DNA of 64,000 bases from Candidatus Rokuibacteriota bacterium. Its GTDB lineage: Bacteria > Methylomirabilota > Methylomirabilia > Rokubacteriales > CSP1-6. Below the pieces are notes generated by a model. It had not been told where the DNA came from. It saw only the letters and a list, made by a program, of their open reading frames with translations, and made no database searches. The stretch spans positions 111,174 through 175,173 of the forward strand of contig QHTE01000052.1 of assembly GCA_003220685.1 (NCBI GenBank). Direction: 5' to 3'. Below, in pieces: positions 1 to 10,126 of this stretch. The first letter of the stretch is position 1. The number at the start of each line of letters is the position of its first letter. Position numbers and translations under genes: made by a program.

Positions 1-1445
1 ACGTCGAGCCCATCGCGGAACGGAAAGAACGCGTCCGACGCGCACACGGTGCCGGCCGTGTCGAGCCCGCTCTCGCGGGCCCGCATCACCGCCAGGCGCG
101 CCGAGTCGACGCGGTTCATCTGGCCGGCGCCGACCCCGACCACGTGGTCGCGCGTCGTCAGCACGATCGCGTTCGACTTCGCGTGCTTGCCGACGCGCCA
201 GGCGAAGCGGAGCGCGTCGAGCTCGGCGGCGGTCGGCGCGCGCTTCGACACGGTCTTGAGGCTCGCGGGCTCGAGATCGGCGAGATCGGTGGTCTGCACC
301 AGCAAGCCGCCCAGGACGCCGCGGTATTCGGCAAGCCGCGCCGGCAAGGTCCGGTCGCAGGCGACCTCGAACACGCGGCACTTCTTCTTGGTGCGCTTGA
401 TCTCGTCGAGCGCATCGGGAGCGAACGCCGGGGCGAACAGGATCTCGACGAAGACGCCCGCAAGCGCCTCGACGACGGCGGCGTCCAGAGTCCGGTTGAC
501 GCCCACGATGCCGCCGTAGATCGAGACCGGATCCGACGCCTTCGCCCGCACCATGGCGGCGCCGACGGTCGCGGCGCGCGCGGCGCCGCAGGGATTCGTG
601 TGCTTGATGACGACCGCCGCGGGCTCCGCGAACTCGAGCAGGAGCGACAGCGCCGCGGAGAAGTCGAGGAGATTGTTGTAGCCGAGCTCCGGGCCGTGGA
701 GCTGCTTCATGGTGGCCAGGCCGACCGACGGCGCGCCGACCTGACGGTAGAACGCCGCCTCCTGGTGCGGGTTCTCGCCGTAGCGGAGCGGCAGCACGCG
801 CTCGGCCTCGAATCGCAGCGAGGCCGGAAAGAGCTCGCTCCGCTCGCCCGGCTCCGGCGCGCCCGACGACAGATACGCGGAGATGGCCGCGTCGTACTCC
901 GCCGTCCGCCGGAACGCGTCCTGCGCGAGCCGGAAGCGCGTCTCGTCGCTCAGCGCCCCCCCGCTCGCCCGCAGCTCGTCGAGGACCGCGGCGTATTGCG
1001 ACGGCGCGGTGACGACGGCCACGCTCGCGTGGTTCTTCGCGGCCGCCCGGATCATCGTCGGCCCGCCGACGTCGATCTGCTCGATCGCCTCGTCGCGCGT
1101 CACGCCGGGCCGGACCACGGTCTGCTCGAACGGATAGAGGGAGCTGACGACCAGGTCGATGGGCGCGATCCCGTGCTTTTCGAGCGCGGCGAGATGCTCG
1201 GGCACGTCGCGGCGGGCTAGAATCCCGCCGTGGATGCGTGGGTGAAGCGTCTTGACGCGGCCGTCGAGCATCTCCGGGAAGCCGGTCGCCTCCGACACGT
1301 CGACGACGCGCACGCCCGCCTCGCGGATCAGCTTCGCGGTGCCGCCGGTCGAGAGGATCTCCACGCCGAGAGCGGCGAGCGCCCGGGCGAGCTCGACGAT
1401 GCCGGTCTTGTCGTGAACGCTGATGAGCGCTCGGCGGACTCTCAT
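1..1445 (-). CDS. purH: Bifunctional AICAR formyltransferase/IMP cyclohydrolase (partial)
   Basis: Catalyses the last two steps to IMP: formylation of AICAR, then ring closure. About 481 residues are visible from an ATG at 1445. The extreme C-terminus (roughly 35-40 residues) lies outside the window, so the gene is cut by the window edge, not broken. The N-terminal MGS-like cyclohydrolase domain shows STGGTAK and GRVKTLHPRIHGG. The transformylase part shows KHTNPCG and ends in the family pattern DAFFPF. The ATG overlaps the purN stop as ATGA, which fixes the start and implies translational coupling as the last visible gene of the pur operon. Confidence 0.97.
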   Translation of the reverse strand, partial: MRVRRALISVHDKTGIVELARALAALGVEILSTGGTAKLIREAGVRVVDVSEATGFPEMLDGRVKTLHPRIHGGILARRDVPEHLAALEKHGIAPIDLVVSSLYPFEQTVVRPGVTRDEAIEQIDVGGPTMIRAAAKNHASVAVVTAPSQYAAVLDELRASGGALSDETRFRLAQDAFRRTAEYDAAISAYLSSGAPEPGERSELFPASLRFEAERVLPLRYGENPHQEAAFYRQVGAPSVGLATMKQLHGPELGYNNLLDFSAALSLLLEFAEPAAVVIKHTNPCGAARAATVGAAMVRAKASDPVSIYGGIVGVNRTLDAAVVEALAGVFVEILFAPAFAPDALDEIKRTKKKCRVFEVACDRTLPARLAEYRGVLGGLLVQTTDLADLEPASLKTVSKRAPTAAELDALRFAWRVGKHAKSNAIVLTTRDHVVGVGAGQMNRVDSARLAVMRARESGLDTAGTVCASDAFFPFRDGLD

Positions 1446-2074
1446 CGCTGACCCCGCACGACGACCCTCCGTCCGACGACGGCGAGGCGGCCCTCGGCGA
1501 ACAGGCGGACGGCTTCGGGATAGAGACGATGCTCCTCGGCCAGGATCCGCGCCGACAGGGTGTCTTCGGTGTCGTCGGGCTGAACGGGCACGCTCGCCTG
1601 CAGAATGATCGGCCCGCTGTCGACGGCCCCGTCGTCGAGGAAGTGCACCGTCGCGCCGGCGACCTTGACGCCGTGGTCCAGGGCTTGCCGCTGGGCGTGG
1701 AGCCCCGGAAACGCCGGCAGGAGCGAGGGGTGAATGTTGATCGCTCGCCCGGCGAACGCGCGGGTGAAGGCCGGCGAGAGGATGCGCATGAAGCCCGCGC
1801 TGCACACTAGACCCACCCGGCGCGCCGTCAGCTCGCGGACCAGCGCGAGATCGAAGGCCTCGCGGTCGACAAAATCTTTCGGGTTCACGAAGAGCGCTTC
1901 GACACCCGCGGCCCGCGCGCGGTCGAGGGCCGCCGCCCGCTCCCGGTCCGAGATCACGACCACGACCTGGGCCGGATAGTCGGCTCTCGTCGAGGCCTCG
2001 AGCAGGGCCTGGAGGTTGGAACCGCGCCCCGAGACCAGGACGCCGACCCGAAGACGACCGCCCGCGGCCGTCAA
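1442..2074 (-). CDS. purN: Phosphoribosylglycinamide formyltransferase
   Basis: Transfers a formyl group from 10-formyl-THF to GAR in purine synthesis. The 210-residue protein shows the N-terminal VLVSGRGSNLQ phosphate-binding loop, the catalytic INIHPSLLPAF segment with the key Asn and His, and a later Asp in HFLDDGAVDSG. I chose the TTG at 2074: it overlaps the purM stop as TTGA and places the first strand at the family position. A longer upstream reading would run antisense-like through purM and has no family similarity. Confidence 0.95.
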   Translation of the reverse strand: MTAAGGRLRVGVLVSGRGSNLQALLEASTRADYPAQVVVVISDRERAAALDRARAAGVEALFVNPKDFVDREAFDLALVRELTARRVGLVCSAGFMRILSPAFTRAFAGRAINIHPSLLPAFPGLHAQRQALDHGVKVAGATVHFLDDGAVDSGPIILQASVPVQPDDTEDTLSARILAEEHRLYPEAVRLFAEGRLAVVGRRVVVRGQR

Positions 2075-3102
2075 GCGACCAGCTCCACGCCGCGCTCGCC
2101 GGCGACGATCTCGCCGATCCGAGTGACGTGCTCGCCCGCCCCGCGGAGCGTTCGAGCCGCCGTGTCGGCTGCGGCCGACGGCACGATCACCACGTAGCCG
2201 ATTCCCATGTTGAAGGTCCTGAACATCTCGGCGTCCTCCACCTGACCGGCTTGGCGCAGGGTCTCGAACACCGCGGGCGGCGACCACGAGCTCCGCACGA
2301 GCCTGGCGCGGCAGCCGTGCGGGAGCACGCGGAGGATGTTTCCCGTGACGCCGCCACCAGTCACGTGCGCCATGCCTCTCACCTCGACTGCCTCCAGTAG
2401 CGTCTGAATCGATCGCGCGTAAATACGTGTCGGCATGAGCAGCTCGTCCGCCACGAGCCGTCCGGTTCCTGGCAGCGGATCCGTCACGCGAAGCCTCATG
2501 ACGTCGAACACGATCCGGCGAACCAGGCTGTAACCGTTCGAGTGCAGGCCTGACGAGGCCAGGCCGAGCACGACGTCCCCCGGACGGATCTTCGAGCCGT
2601 CGATCATTCGCTGACGCTCGGCGATGCCGACGGCGAATCCCGCCAGATCGTACTCGCCGGGCGGGAGCGAGTCCGGGTGCTCGGCCATCTCACCGCCGAC
2701 CAGGGCGCAGCCCGCCTGCCGGCAGCCCTCGGCGACGCCCCCCACGATCGCCTCGATCTGGCCCGGATCGAGCCGGCCCACCGCAATGTAGTCGAGGAAG
2801 TAGAGCGGCTCGGCGCCCGGCACCAGGATGTCGTTCACACCCATGGCGACCAGGTCGATGCCCACCGTGTCGTGGCGGCCGGCCAGGCACGCGACCTTCA
2901 GCTTGGACCCCACCCCGTCGGTCGAGGAGACCATGATGGGCTCGCGGTATTTCGGCGGCAGGCCGACCAGGCTCGCGAAGCCGCCGACCCCGCCGATCAC
3001 CTCGGCGCGGTTCGTCGCGCGGGCGAGCGGCATGATGCGGCGGACTGCCTCGTCGCCCGCGTCGATGTCGACGCCGGCCGCGCGGTAGGTGAGCGGCTTC
3101 AC
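2071..3102 (-). CDS. purM: Phosphoribosylformylglycinamidine cyclo-ligase (AIR synthetase)
   Basis: ATP-dependent closure of FGAM to aminoimidazole ribotide. At 343 residues it is the usual family length. It begins with TYRAAGVDIDAG, followed by the ATP-binding STDGVGSKLK, GVNDILVPGAEPL and the VGGEMAEHPD loop. The ATG at 3102 lies one base after the purF stop. The 3' end overlaps purN by four bases. Nothing unusual is seen. Confidence 0.97.
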   Translation of the reverse strand: MKPLTYRAAGVDIDAGDEAVRRIMPLARATNRAEVIGGVGGFASLVGLPPKYREPIMVSSTDGVGSKLKVACLAGRHDTVGIDLVAMGVNDILVPGAEPLYFLDYIAVGRLDPGQIEAIVGGVAEGCRQAGCALVGGEMAEHPDSLPPGEYDLAGFAVGIAERQRMIDGSKIRPGDVVLGLASSGLHSNGYSLVRRIVFDVMRLRVTDPLPGTGRLVADELLMPTRIYARSIQTLLEAVEVRGMAHVTGGGVTGNILRVLPHGCRARLVRSSWSPPAVFETLRQAGQVEDAEMFRTFNMGIGYVVIVPSAAADTAARTLRGAGEHVTRIGEIVAGERGVELVA

Positions 3103-3103
3103 G

Positions 3104-4516
3104 TCAGCCCCCGAAGAGGCTGAGCTGCGGCGTCGGCTCGGGCTCGATCCCCACGCGGTAATTGCCGGTGAAACACGCGTGGCAGAACTGCCCAGGGTCG
3201 GTGCCGGTCGCCTTGAGCATGCCGTCGAGCGAGAGGTAGCCGAGCGAGTCGGCGCCGAGGTAGCGACGGATCTCCTCGGGGTTGTGGCTGGAGCCGATCA
3301 ACTCCTTCCGCGTCGGCGTGTCGATGCCGTAGTAGCACGGCCACTGGATCGGCGGCGACGAGATCCGGACGTGGACTTCCTTGGCGCCGGCGCCCCGAAT
3401 CATCCGCACGATCTTGCGGCTCGTGGTGCCGCGCACGATCGAGTCGTCCACGACGACCACGCGACGGTCGGCCAGCATCTCGCGCATCGGGTTGAGTTTC
3501 ACCTTGACCCCGAAGTGGCGGATGCCCTGCTTGGGCTCGATGAACGTGCGTCCGACGTAGTGATTGCGGATTAGCCCCATCTCGTAGGGCGTGCCGGACT
3601 CCTCCGAGTAGCCGAGCGCGGCGCTCGTCCCCGAGTCGGGCACGGGGATGACGATGTCCGCCTCGACCGGATACTCGCGCGCGACCTGACGGCCCATCGC
3701 CTTGCGCACGGTGTGGACATTGCGGCCCCACAGGATCGAGTCGGGCCGCGCGAAGTAGACGTACTCGAAGACGCAGTGCAGGCGCTCACCCGGCGGGAAC
3801 GGCCGCACCGAGCGCATTCCCGCGTCCGAGATGATCAGGATCTCGCCCGGCTCGATGTCCCGCTGGAACGAGGCTTCCATGAGGTCGAGCGCGCACGTCT
3901 CCGAGGCGACGACGTGGGCGTCGCCCAGGCGCCCGAGGCTGAGCGGTCGGAAGCCGTACGGGTCGCGGATCGCGTACAGCGCGTCGAGCGTCATGATCAG
4001 GAGCGAGTAGGCCCCCTGCACCTGCCTGAGCGCGTGGGCGATCTGCTCCTCGAGCGGCCCCGCCGGGGCGCGCGCGAGCAGATGCAGGATCACCTCGGTG
4101 TCGGAGTTCGACTGGAAGATGGCGCCGTCGCGCTCCATCTCGCGTCGCAGCGTCTCGGCGTTCGTCAGGTTGCCGTTGTGCGCGATCGCGATCGGGCCCC
4201 GCGCCGTGGTCGCGGTGATCGGCTGCGCGTTGCGGAGATTCGAGCTGCCGGCGGTCGAGTAGCGCACGTGGCCGATGGCGCGATGGCCCGGCAGGCGGCG
4301 CAGCCGCTCCGGGCTGAAGACGTCGGCCACCCAGCCCATGTGCTTCTCGGTGTGGAACGCAGTACCGTCGGTCGCCGCGATGCCCGCCGACTCCTGGCCG
4401 CGGTGCTGGAGAGCATAGAGACCGAGGTACGTGACGTTCCCGGCCTCCGGATGGTTCCAGATGCCGAAGAGCCCGCACTCGTCGTGGAATCTGTCGTCAC
4501 GCCACGTGACGTTCAA
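3104..4516 (-). CDS. purF: Amidophosphoribosyltransferase (4Fe-4S type)
   Basis: Commits PRPP to purine synthesis by making phosphoribosylamine from glutamine. I start at a TTG at 4516: a GGAGGA Shine-Dalgarno lies six bases upstream, and this start leaves a 13-residue propeptide before the Ntn nucleophile Cys14 (ECGLFGIW). An ATG at 4561 would lengthen the overlap with purL and lacks a comparable site. The PRPP loop [13 protein letters not shown] is present. Four later cysteines (HCVFEY, WPCYYG, FCHAC) match the oxygen-sensitive 4Fe-4S class known from B. subtilis. Length is 470 residues. Confidence 0.96.
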   Translation of the reverse strand: MNVTWRDDRFHDECGLFGIWNHPEAGNVTYLGLYALQHRGQESAGIAATDGTAFHTEKHMGWVADVFSPERLRRLPGHRAIGHVRYSTAGSSNLRNAQPITATTARGPIAIAHNGNLTNAETLRREMERDGAIFQSNSDTEVILHLLARAPAGPLEEQIAHALRQVQGAYSLLIMTLDALYAIRDPYGFRPLSLGRLGDAHVVASETCALDLMEASFQRDIEPGEILIISDAGMRSVRPFPPGERLHCVFEYVYFARPDSILWGRNVHTVRKAMGRQVAREYPVEADIVIPVPDSGTSAALGYSEESGTPYEMGLIRNHYVGRTFIEPKQGIRHFGVKVKLNPMREMLADRRVVVVDDSIVRGTTSRKIVRMIRGAGAKEVHVRISSPPIQWPCYYGIDTPTRKELIGSSHNPEEIRRYLGADSLGYLSLDGMLKATGTDPGQFCHACFTGNYRVGIEPEPTPQLSLFGG

Positions 4517-6719
4517 ATCCAGTCCTCCATGCTTGCTCGAGTTGCGCTGTGTCGACGTCAACCAGAATCCTGGTCCCGATCCGAATCACCAGCCGCTCGC
4601 CGCCGGTCGTCCCGATCCAGCGCCAGGGAATCGCCGATTCCGCCATCAGCGCCTCGAACTCGCGGGCGCGCGCGGCCTCGACCGTGACGACGGCCCGCGA
4701 TGGGCCTTCGCCGAAGAGCGCGAGGTCGGCGCGCGCGTCCGCGGTAAGCGCCGCTACGCACCCCACGAGCTCGCGGCCGGTGACGCATCCCTCGGCGAGC
4801 GCCACCGCCGCGCCGCCCTCCGAGCAGTCGTGCGCCGCCGTCACCAGCCCCGCGCTCACGGCGGCCCTGACGGCGGCCTGGACGCGGCGCTCCGTCTCGA
4901 GATCGAGCGGCGCCAGCGCGCCGGCGAGGCGGCCCCAGCGCGCCCAGAGGTACTCGCTGCCCCCGAGGCTCACCTGGTCCGGGCCCAGAAGCGCCACGCG
5001 ATGGCCGGCGCCCTTGAACCACTGCGTCGCGCGCCGGCCCGCGTCGTCCAGGACTCCCACCACGCCGATGACCGGCGTCGGCAGGATCGCCCGGCCGCTA
5101 GTCTCATTGTAGAAGGAAACGTTGCCACCGACCACGGGCAGGTCGAGCGCCCGGCACGCCAGCGCGATGCCTTCGATCGCTTCGGCGAACTGCCAGAGAA
5201 TCTCCGGCCGCTCGGGCGAGCCGAAGTTCAAGCAGTCGGTGACCCCGCGGGGCTCGCCGCCGGAGCAGGAGACGTTGCGGGCGGCCTCGCACACCGCCAT
5301 GGCGGCGCCCTGCCGCGGGTCGAGAAAGACCTGGCGACCGTTGCCGTCGGTGGACACCGCGAGGGCCCGGCGCGTGCCCTTGACCCGCAGCACGGCGGCG
5401 TCGGAGCCCGGCAGGACCAGGGTGTTGATCCCGACCTGCTGGTCGTACTGGCGGAACGCCCACTCCTTGGAGGCGATCGTCGGCGACCTGAGCAGCTGGA
5501 CCAGGGCCGCGCCGTAGTCGCCGGGCTCTGGCAGGCTCAGCGGATCGAAGGCGCGGTGCTCGGCGAGCCACGACGGCTCGGCGGTCGGCTTGCGGTACTT
5601 CGGCGCCTCGGCGAGCAGGTCGACCGGCACCCGTGCCACGATCTCGCCACGGAGCCGCGCGGTCAGCTCGCCGCCGTCGGTCACGCGGCCGATCTCGACC
5701 GCGTCGAGCTCCCACTTCGCGAACACGCCGCGCACCTCCTCCTCGCGGCCGCGCGCGGCGACGAGCAGCATGCGCTCCTGCGACTCGGAGAGGAGGATCT
5801 CGTACGGCGTCATCCCCGTCTCGCGCTGCGGGACGCGCGAGAGCTCGACGTCCATGCCCGTGCCACTGCGCGCGGGCATCTCGGAGGTGCAGCAGGCCAG
5901 GCCCGCGGCGCCCATGTCCTGGATGCCGATGACCGCGCCGGTCCGCATCACCTCGAGACACGCCTCGAGCAGGAGCTTCTCGGTGAACGGGTCGCCGACC
6001 TGGACGGTCGGGCGGCGCTCCTCGGCGTGCTCGTCGAACGTCGCGGAGGCCATCGTCGCGCCGTGGATGCCGTCGCGGCCGGTCTTGTTGCCGACGTAGA
6101 AGACCGGGTTGCCCGGTCCTTCCGCCCGCGCGCGAAAGATCTGATCGGCGCGGACCAGCCCGACGCACATCACGTTGACGAGCGGGTTGCCCGCGTACTC
6201 CGGCGCGAAGGCGATCTCGCCGCCGACCGTCGGGCAGCCGAAGCAGTTGCCGTACCAGCTGATGCCCGACACGACGCCGGTGACGAGCTCGCGCACCTTG
6301 GGCTCGTCGAGCTCGCCGAAGCGGAGCGAGTCGAGGATCGCGATCGGGCGCGCGCCCATCGTGAAGATGTCACGCAGGATGCCGCCGACGCCGGTCGCCG
6401 CGCCCTGGAACGGCTCGATGAACGACGGATGGTTGTGGCTCTCGATCTTGAACACCACGGCCCAGCCGTCCCCGATGTCGATCGCGCCGGCGTTCTCGCC
6501 CGGCCCCTGCAGGACGTGCGGGCCGCTCTGCGGCAGGCGCGAGAGGAAGACCCGCGAGTGCTTGTAGGCGCAGTGCTCGGACCAGAGCGCGGAGAACAGC
6601 CCGAGCTCGGCGTAGGTGGGCTCGCGCCCGAGCCGCGAGAGGATGCGATCGTACTCGTCGGCCGTGAGGCCTGCTTCCAGCGCCAGGTCGAGCGTGACCT
6701 TCGGCTCGGCCCCCGTCAA
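4497..6719 (-). CDS. purL: FGAM synthase subunit PurL (small form)
   Basis: ATP-dependent synthase subunit converting FGAR to FGAM with ammonia from PurQ. At 740 residues it is the small PurL class, which needs PurS and PurQ; both are encoded just upstream. Visible motifs are [13 protein letters not shown] near residue 45, the glycine-rich IESHNHPS loop, QDMGAAG, and the second-half DCLNFG and [11 protein letters not shown]. The 3' end overlaps purF by 20 bases. An ATG at 6719 gives the standard N-terminus. The gap to purQ is six bases. Confidence 0.97.
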   Translation of the reverse strand: MTGAEPKVTLDLALEAGLTADEYDRILSRLGREPTYAELGLFSALWSEHCAYKHSRVFLSRLPQSGPHVLQGPGENAGAIDIGDGWAVVFKIESHNHPSFIEPFQGAATGVGGILRDIFTMGARPIAILDSLRFGELDEPKVRELVTGVVSGISWYGNCFGCPTVGGEIAFAPEYAGNPLVNVMCVGLVRADQIFRARAEGPGNPVFYVGNKTGRDGIHGATMASATFDEHAEERRPTVQVGDPFTEKLLLEACLEVMRTGAVIGIQDMGAAGLACCTSEMPARSGTGMDVELSRVPQRETGMTPYEILLSESQERMLLVAARGREEEVRGVFAKWELDAVEIGRVTDGGELTARLRGEIVARVPVDLLAEAPKYRKPTAEPSWLAEHRAFDPLSLPEPGDYGAALVQLLRSPTIASKEWAFRQYDQQVGINTLVLPGSDAAVLRVKGTRRALAVSTDGNGRQVFLDPRQGAAMAVCEAARNVSCSGGEPRGVTDCLNFGSPERPEILWQFAEAIEGIALACRALDLPVVGGNVSFYNETSGRAILPTPVIGVVGVLDDAGRRATQWFKGAGHRVALLGPDQVSLGGSEYLWARWGRLAGALAPLDLETERRVQAAVRAAVSAGLVTAAHDCSEGGAAVALAEGCVTGRELVGCVAALTADARADLALFGEGPSRAVVTVEAARAREFEALMAESAIPWRWIGTTGGERLVIRIGTRILVDVDTAQLEQAWRTGFERHVA

Positions 6720-6725
6720 TCCTGG

Positions 6726-7439
6726 TTACCGCTTGAGGAAGCTGCCATCCTCGACGAGGCTTCCGAGGAGGGACTGGAACATCAAGAGCCCGTCGGTGCC
6801 GCCCATCGCCGCTTCGGAGGCCCGCTCCGGGTGGGGCATCATGCCCAGCACCGTGCCCTCGGGATTCACGACGCCCGCGATGTTGTCGAGCGAGCCGTTC
6901 GGGTTGCTCTGCTTCGTGATCCGGCCGTCGGCTTCGGCGTACCGGAAGACGATCAGGTTGTGCTGCTTGAGCCGCGCGAGCGTCTCGGCGTCGGCGTAGT
7001 ACTTTCCTTCCCCGTGCGAGATCGGCATCGTGAGCACCTGGCCCGGTCGGAGGCCGCGGGTGAACGGCGTGTCGACGTTCTCGACCACCAGGTGACTCGA
7101 CTGACAGCGGTACTGCAGACACTCGTTGCGCGTGAGGACACCCGGCAACAACCCCGCCTCGCACAGGATCTGGAACCCGTTGCAGGAGCCGAGCACGAGG
7201 CCGCCGCCCGCGACGAAGTCGCGCAGCGCCTCGACCACCGGCGAGCGCCCGGCCACGGCGCCGGCGCGCAGATAGTCGCCGTACGAGAAGCCGCCGGGCA
7301 GGATCACGCAGTCGAGCTCGCGGAGCTCGCGCTCGCGATGCCAGACGTAGCGCACGGGCTGATGCAGCACTTCGGAGACGACGTAGTGAAAATCACAGTC
7401 GCTCCACGTCCCCGGAAAGACGACGACGCCGAATCTCAT
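6726..7439 (-). CDS. purQ: FGAM synthase glutaminase subunit PurQ
   Basis: Class I glutamine amidotransferase that supplies ammonia to PurL. The 237-residue protein shows VVVFPGTWSDCD at the N-terminus, the PGGFSYGD oxyanion loop, the nucleophile Cys in GSCNGFQ, and the catalytic His/Glu pair in MPHPERA near the C-terminus. It starts at an ATG at 7439, 12 bases downstream of purS. The order purS-purQ-purL is that of the three-subunit FGAM synthase. Confidence 0.97.
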   Translation of the reverse strand: MRFGVVVFPGTWSDCDFHYVVSEVLHQPVRYVWHRERELRELDCVILPGGFSYGDYLRAGAVAGRSPVVEALRDFVAGGGLVLGSCNGFQILCEAGLLPGVLTRNECLQYRCQSSHLVVENVDTPFTRGLRPGQVLTMPISHGEGKYYADAETLARLKQHNLIVFRYAEADGRITKQSNPNGSLDNIAGVVNPEGTVLGMMPHPERASEAAMGGTDGLLMFQSLLGSLVEDGSFLKR

Positions 7440-7451
7440 AGCACACTCATC

Positions 7452-7721
7452 TTAGCGTGCGGCTCCGCGCGGGGCAAGGTCGTCCACGGTTTCGATCGTG
7501 TAATCCTCCAGAATCGGGTTCGCGAGAAGCTGACGGCACATCTCGCCCACGCGCGCGCGCGCCCCTTCCGGCGTCGGCTCGTTCATGTCGATGTCGATGA
7601 CCTTGCCCACCCGGAGATCGTTGAGCTCGGAAAACCCGAGACCGGCGAGTGCGCGCTTCACGGCCGCGCCTTGCACGTCCATGATGCCGGGCTTGAGCCG
7701 GACGAGGACGCGCGCTTTCAC
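7452..7721 (-). CDS. purS: FGAM synthase accessory subunit PurS
   Basis: Small structural subunit that bridges PurL and PurQ. The 89-residue protein begins at a GTG at 7721 that overlaps the purC stop as GTGA. The N-terminus VKARVLVRLKPGIMDVQG is the family signature, followed by the GKVIDID strand. A longer in-frame reading into purC has no PurS similarity and is rejected. Position between purC and purQ supports the call. Confidence 0.94.
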   Translation of the reverse strand: MKARVLVRLKPGIMDVQGAAVKRALAGLGFSELNDLRVGKVIDIDMNEPTPEGARARVGEMCRQLLANPILEDYTIETVDDLAPRGAAR

Positions 7722-8437
7722 ACGTCTGCCGTGACGAGCCGGCGGTAGACCTCCTGGTAGGCCTCCTCCACCCCGCCCAGATCGCGACGGAAGCGATCCT
7801 TGTCGAGCTTCTCCTTGCTCGCGCTGTCCCAGAGCCGGCACGTATCGGGCGAGATCTCGTCCCCGAGATAGAGCTTCTTGCCGCGGCGTCCGAACTCGAG
7901 CTTGAAGTCGACCAGGAGGAGCCGTCGCTTCAGCAGGTACGGCTTCAAGATCGCGTTGATCTTGAGCGCCGTGCGCTTGACCCACGCGACCTCGGTGGGC
8001 GAGGCGAGCTTCAGCATCCGCACATGGTCCTCGTTGAGCATCGGGTCGCCGAGGGGATCGGACTTGTAGTAGAGCTCGACGATCGGCTGCGTGATCGAGG
8101 TGCCCTCCTCGAGGCCCGTGCGCTTGGCGAGGCTGCCGGCGACGATGTTCCGCACGATCGTCTCGATCTTGATGATGTCGAGGCGGTGGCAGAGCATCTC
8201 CCGATCCGAGAGCGTCTCGAGGTAGTGCGTGGGGATCCCGGCCCGTCCGAGCCGTTCGAAGAGGGCCGCCGACATCCGGTTGTTGACGACGCCCTTGCCG
8301 ACGATGGTCCCCTTCTTCAGGGCGTTGAACGCGGTCGCGTCGTCCTTGAAGTACTGGACGATCACGCCGGGCCGGTCGGTCTCGTAGACGATCTTGGCCT
8401 TGCCCTCGTAGAGCTTCTCGCGCGTCTCGATCTTCAT
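7718..8437 (-). CDS. purC: SAICAR synthase
   Basis: Joins aspartate to CAIR with ATP. It carries KLYEGKAKIVY at the N-terminus, DDATAFN, and the SLAKRTG and VDFKLEFG motifs typical of the family. I start at the ATG at 8437 (239 residues), which has a GCGAGG-like site six bases upstream and matches the family N-terminus. An ATG at 8455, six codons further up and overlapping the purB stop as ATGA, is a real alternative. No PurE or PurK gene is seen in the window. Confidence 0.95.
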   Translation of the reverse strand: MKIETREKLYEGKAKIVYETDRPGVIVQYFKDDATAFNALKKGTIVGKGVVNNRMSAALFERLGRAGIPTHYLETLSDREMLCHRLDIIKIETIVRNIVAGSLAKRTGLEEGTSITQPIVELYYKSDPLGDPMLNEDHVRMLKLASPTEVAWVKRTALKINAILKPYLLKRRLLLVDFKLEFGRRGKKLYLGDEISPDTCRLWDSASKEKLDKDRFRRDLGGVEEAYQEVYRRLVTADV

Positions 8438-8451
8438 CGGCCCCCTCGCGC

Positions 8452-9756
8452 TCATCGGGTGAGCCCCAAACGTTTGAAGATGGCGTCGACGTTCTTCAGG
8501 AAGAACGCCGGGTCGAAACAGCTCTTGAGCTCGTCGGCCGTGAGGTGCTCCGTCACCTTCGGATCGGCCGCGAGCAATTCGAGGAACGACCGACGCTCCT
8601 TCCAGGCGCGCATCGCGTTCTTCTGCACGATCTCGTAGGCGGTCTGGCGCGGGAGCCCGGCGTCGGCGAGCTTGAGGAGCACGCGCTGCGAATAGACGAC
8701 GCCGTGGCTCAGCTCGAGGTTCTCGGCCATCCGCACCGGGTCGACCTCGAGCCCCTCGACGATGAACGTCGCCAGGTGCAGGAGATAGTCGAGCATGATC
8801 GTGGAGTCGGGCAGAATGACGCGCTCGACCGACGAGTGGCTGATGTCGCGCTCGTGCCACAACGCGACGTTCTCGAGCGCCGCCAGCGCGTTCGTCCGGA
8901 CCAGGCGCGCCAGTCCGCAGATGCGCTCGGCCAGCTCCGGGTTGCGCTTGTGCGGCATCGCGCTCGAGCCCTTCTGGCCCTCGCCGAAGGGCTCCTGCGC
9001 CTCGAGGACTTCGGTTCGCTGCAGTCCGCGGACCTCGAGGGCGATCTTCTCGAGCGAGGCGGCTGCCACCGCGAGTAGCGAGCAGAACTCGGCGTGGCGG
9101 TCGCGCTGGACGATCTGCGTGGAGACGGGGGCGGCCTCCAGACCAAGCTCGCGGCACACCTCGGCCTCGAGATCGGGCTCGATGTGGGCGAAGTTGCCGA
9201 CGGCGCCCGAGAGCTTGCCGACCGAGATCGTCGCGCGTGCCCGGCGCAGCCGCTCGACGTTGCGTCCCGCTTCGGTGTACCAGACCGCCACCTTGAGACC
9301 GAAGCTGGTGGGCTCGGCGTGCACGCCGTGGGTCCGGCCGATGGTCAGGGTGTCCTTGTGGCGGACCGCCAGGTCGCCCAGCGCCTTCCGCAGACGCTCC
9401 TGCCCCGCCAGCAGGAGATCGGCGGCGTCGCGCAGCTGCAGCGCGGTGGCGGTGTCCCAGACGTCGCTCGTGGTGAGCCCGATGTGGATGAAGCGCGAGT
9501 CCTCGCCGACCTGTTCCTCGAGGCTCGTCAAGAGCGCGATCATCTCGTGCTTCACGCGCTCCTGGATCGCGAGGATCCGCGCGATGTCGACGTGCGCCTT
9601 CGCACGGATCCGGGCCATTGCTTCGGCGGGGATCCGGCCCCTCCTCGCGTAGGCCTCGCACACCGCCAGCTCCACCCTGAGCCACGCCTGGTACTTGGAC
9701 TGCTCGCTCCAGATCCGACCCATCTCCGGGCGGGTGTAGCGGTCGATCACGCCCAC
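8452..9756 (-). CDS. purB: Adenylosuccinate lyase
   Basis: Cleaves SAICAR and adenylosuccinate, releasing fumarate. First gene of the visible pur operon. Motifs include the N-terminal DRYTRPEM, TTSDVWDTA, GRTHGVHAEPTSFG with the catalytic His, and the superfamily signature GSSAMPHKRNP. The start is uncertain: GTG at 9756, GTG at 9750 and TTG at 9768 are in frame and none has a clear Shine-Dalgarno. A TATGGT box at 9757-9762 would place transcription start almost on the 9750 GTG, so a leaderless message is possible. About 434 residues from 9756. Confidence 0.96.
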   Translation of the reverse strand: MGVIDRYTRPEMGRIWSEQSKYQAWLRVELAVCEAYARRGRIPAEAMARIRAKAHVDIARILAIQERVKHEMIALLTSLEEQVGEDSRFIHIGLTTSDVWDTATALQLRDAADLLLAGQERLRKALGDLAVRHKDTLTIGRTHGVHAEPTSFGLKVAVWYTEAGRNVERLRRARATISVGKLSGAVGNFAHIEPDLEAEVCRELGLEAAPVSTQIVQRDRHAEFCSLLAVAAASLEKIALEVRGLQRTEVLEAQEPFGEGQKGSSAMPHKRNPELAERICGLARLVRTNALAALENVALWHERDISHSSVERVILPDSTIMLDYLLHLATFIVEGLEVDPVRMAENLELSHGVVYSQRVLLKLADAGLPRQTAYEIVQKNAMRAWKERRSFLELLAADPKVTEHLTADELKSCFDPAFFLKNVDAIFKRLGLTR

Positions 9757-9804
9757 ACCATAGAGCAAAACCGCAAACGATGGAAGCGGGAGTTGAGGCG
9801 GCTA

Positions 9805-10126
9805 CTACCGGTAGCGGCTGAACCGCCTAAATCGATGTCTTTTCAGGCCCGCACGCCGGGCGAGCCCCAGGAAGCGCTCGAGGGCCGCGACCACCACGGG
9901 CTCCACGAGCGTGGGGCGCGTGCCCGACACCGGGGACCACGACGAGCCCGCCGTTCGGAAGCGTCTCCACCATGCGCCGCGCCAGCGCGTTGAAGGCCTG
10001 CGCGCTCGAGGTGTAGCCGTGCACGCACACGACCGGCGGGGCGCCGGGGTTGCCCCAGTCGAGGTAGTGCACGCGCAATCCGTTGACGTCGAGGGTCTGG
10101 CTCCGGGGCTCGAGCGCGACCGTCAC
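9805..10126 (-). pseudogene. Alpha/beta hydrolase remnant (internal deletion plus frameshift)
   Basis: The 5' part, from a GTG at 10126 overlapping the upstream stop as GTGA, reads as an alpha/beta hydrolase N-terminus (VHYLDWG, then VCVHGYTSSAQAF). It then jumps directly into the usual C-terminal segment LPNGGLVVVPGVGHAP. The nucleophile elbow and most of the core are missing. After GHAP the family continuation TLVEPVVVAALERFL is found only in the next frame, at a CCCC run near 9907. So the gene has lost a large internal piece and is shifted. An assembly error is possible. Confidence 0.7.

Noticed and set aside
4517-4561. ATG at 4561 as the purF start
   Set aside because: It gives a 28-residue propeptide and a larger purL overlap. 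The TTG at 4516 has a near-perfect Shine-Dalgarno and the normal propeptide length.
4431-7748. Plus-strand open frame of 1105 codons opposite purL/purQ
   Set aside because: Antisense shadow of strong minus-strand genes in GC-rich DNA. The protein is Arg/Ala/Asp/Gly-rich with no domain pattern. The same holds for long plus-strand frames at 17752-19806, 23311-25461, 35354-37294 and 12043-14142.
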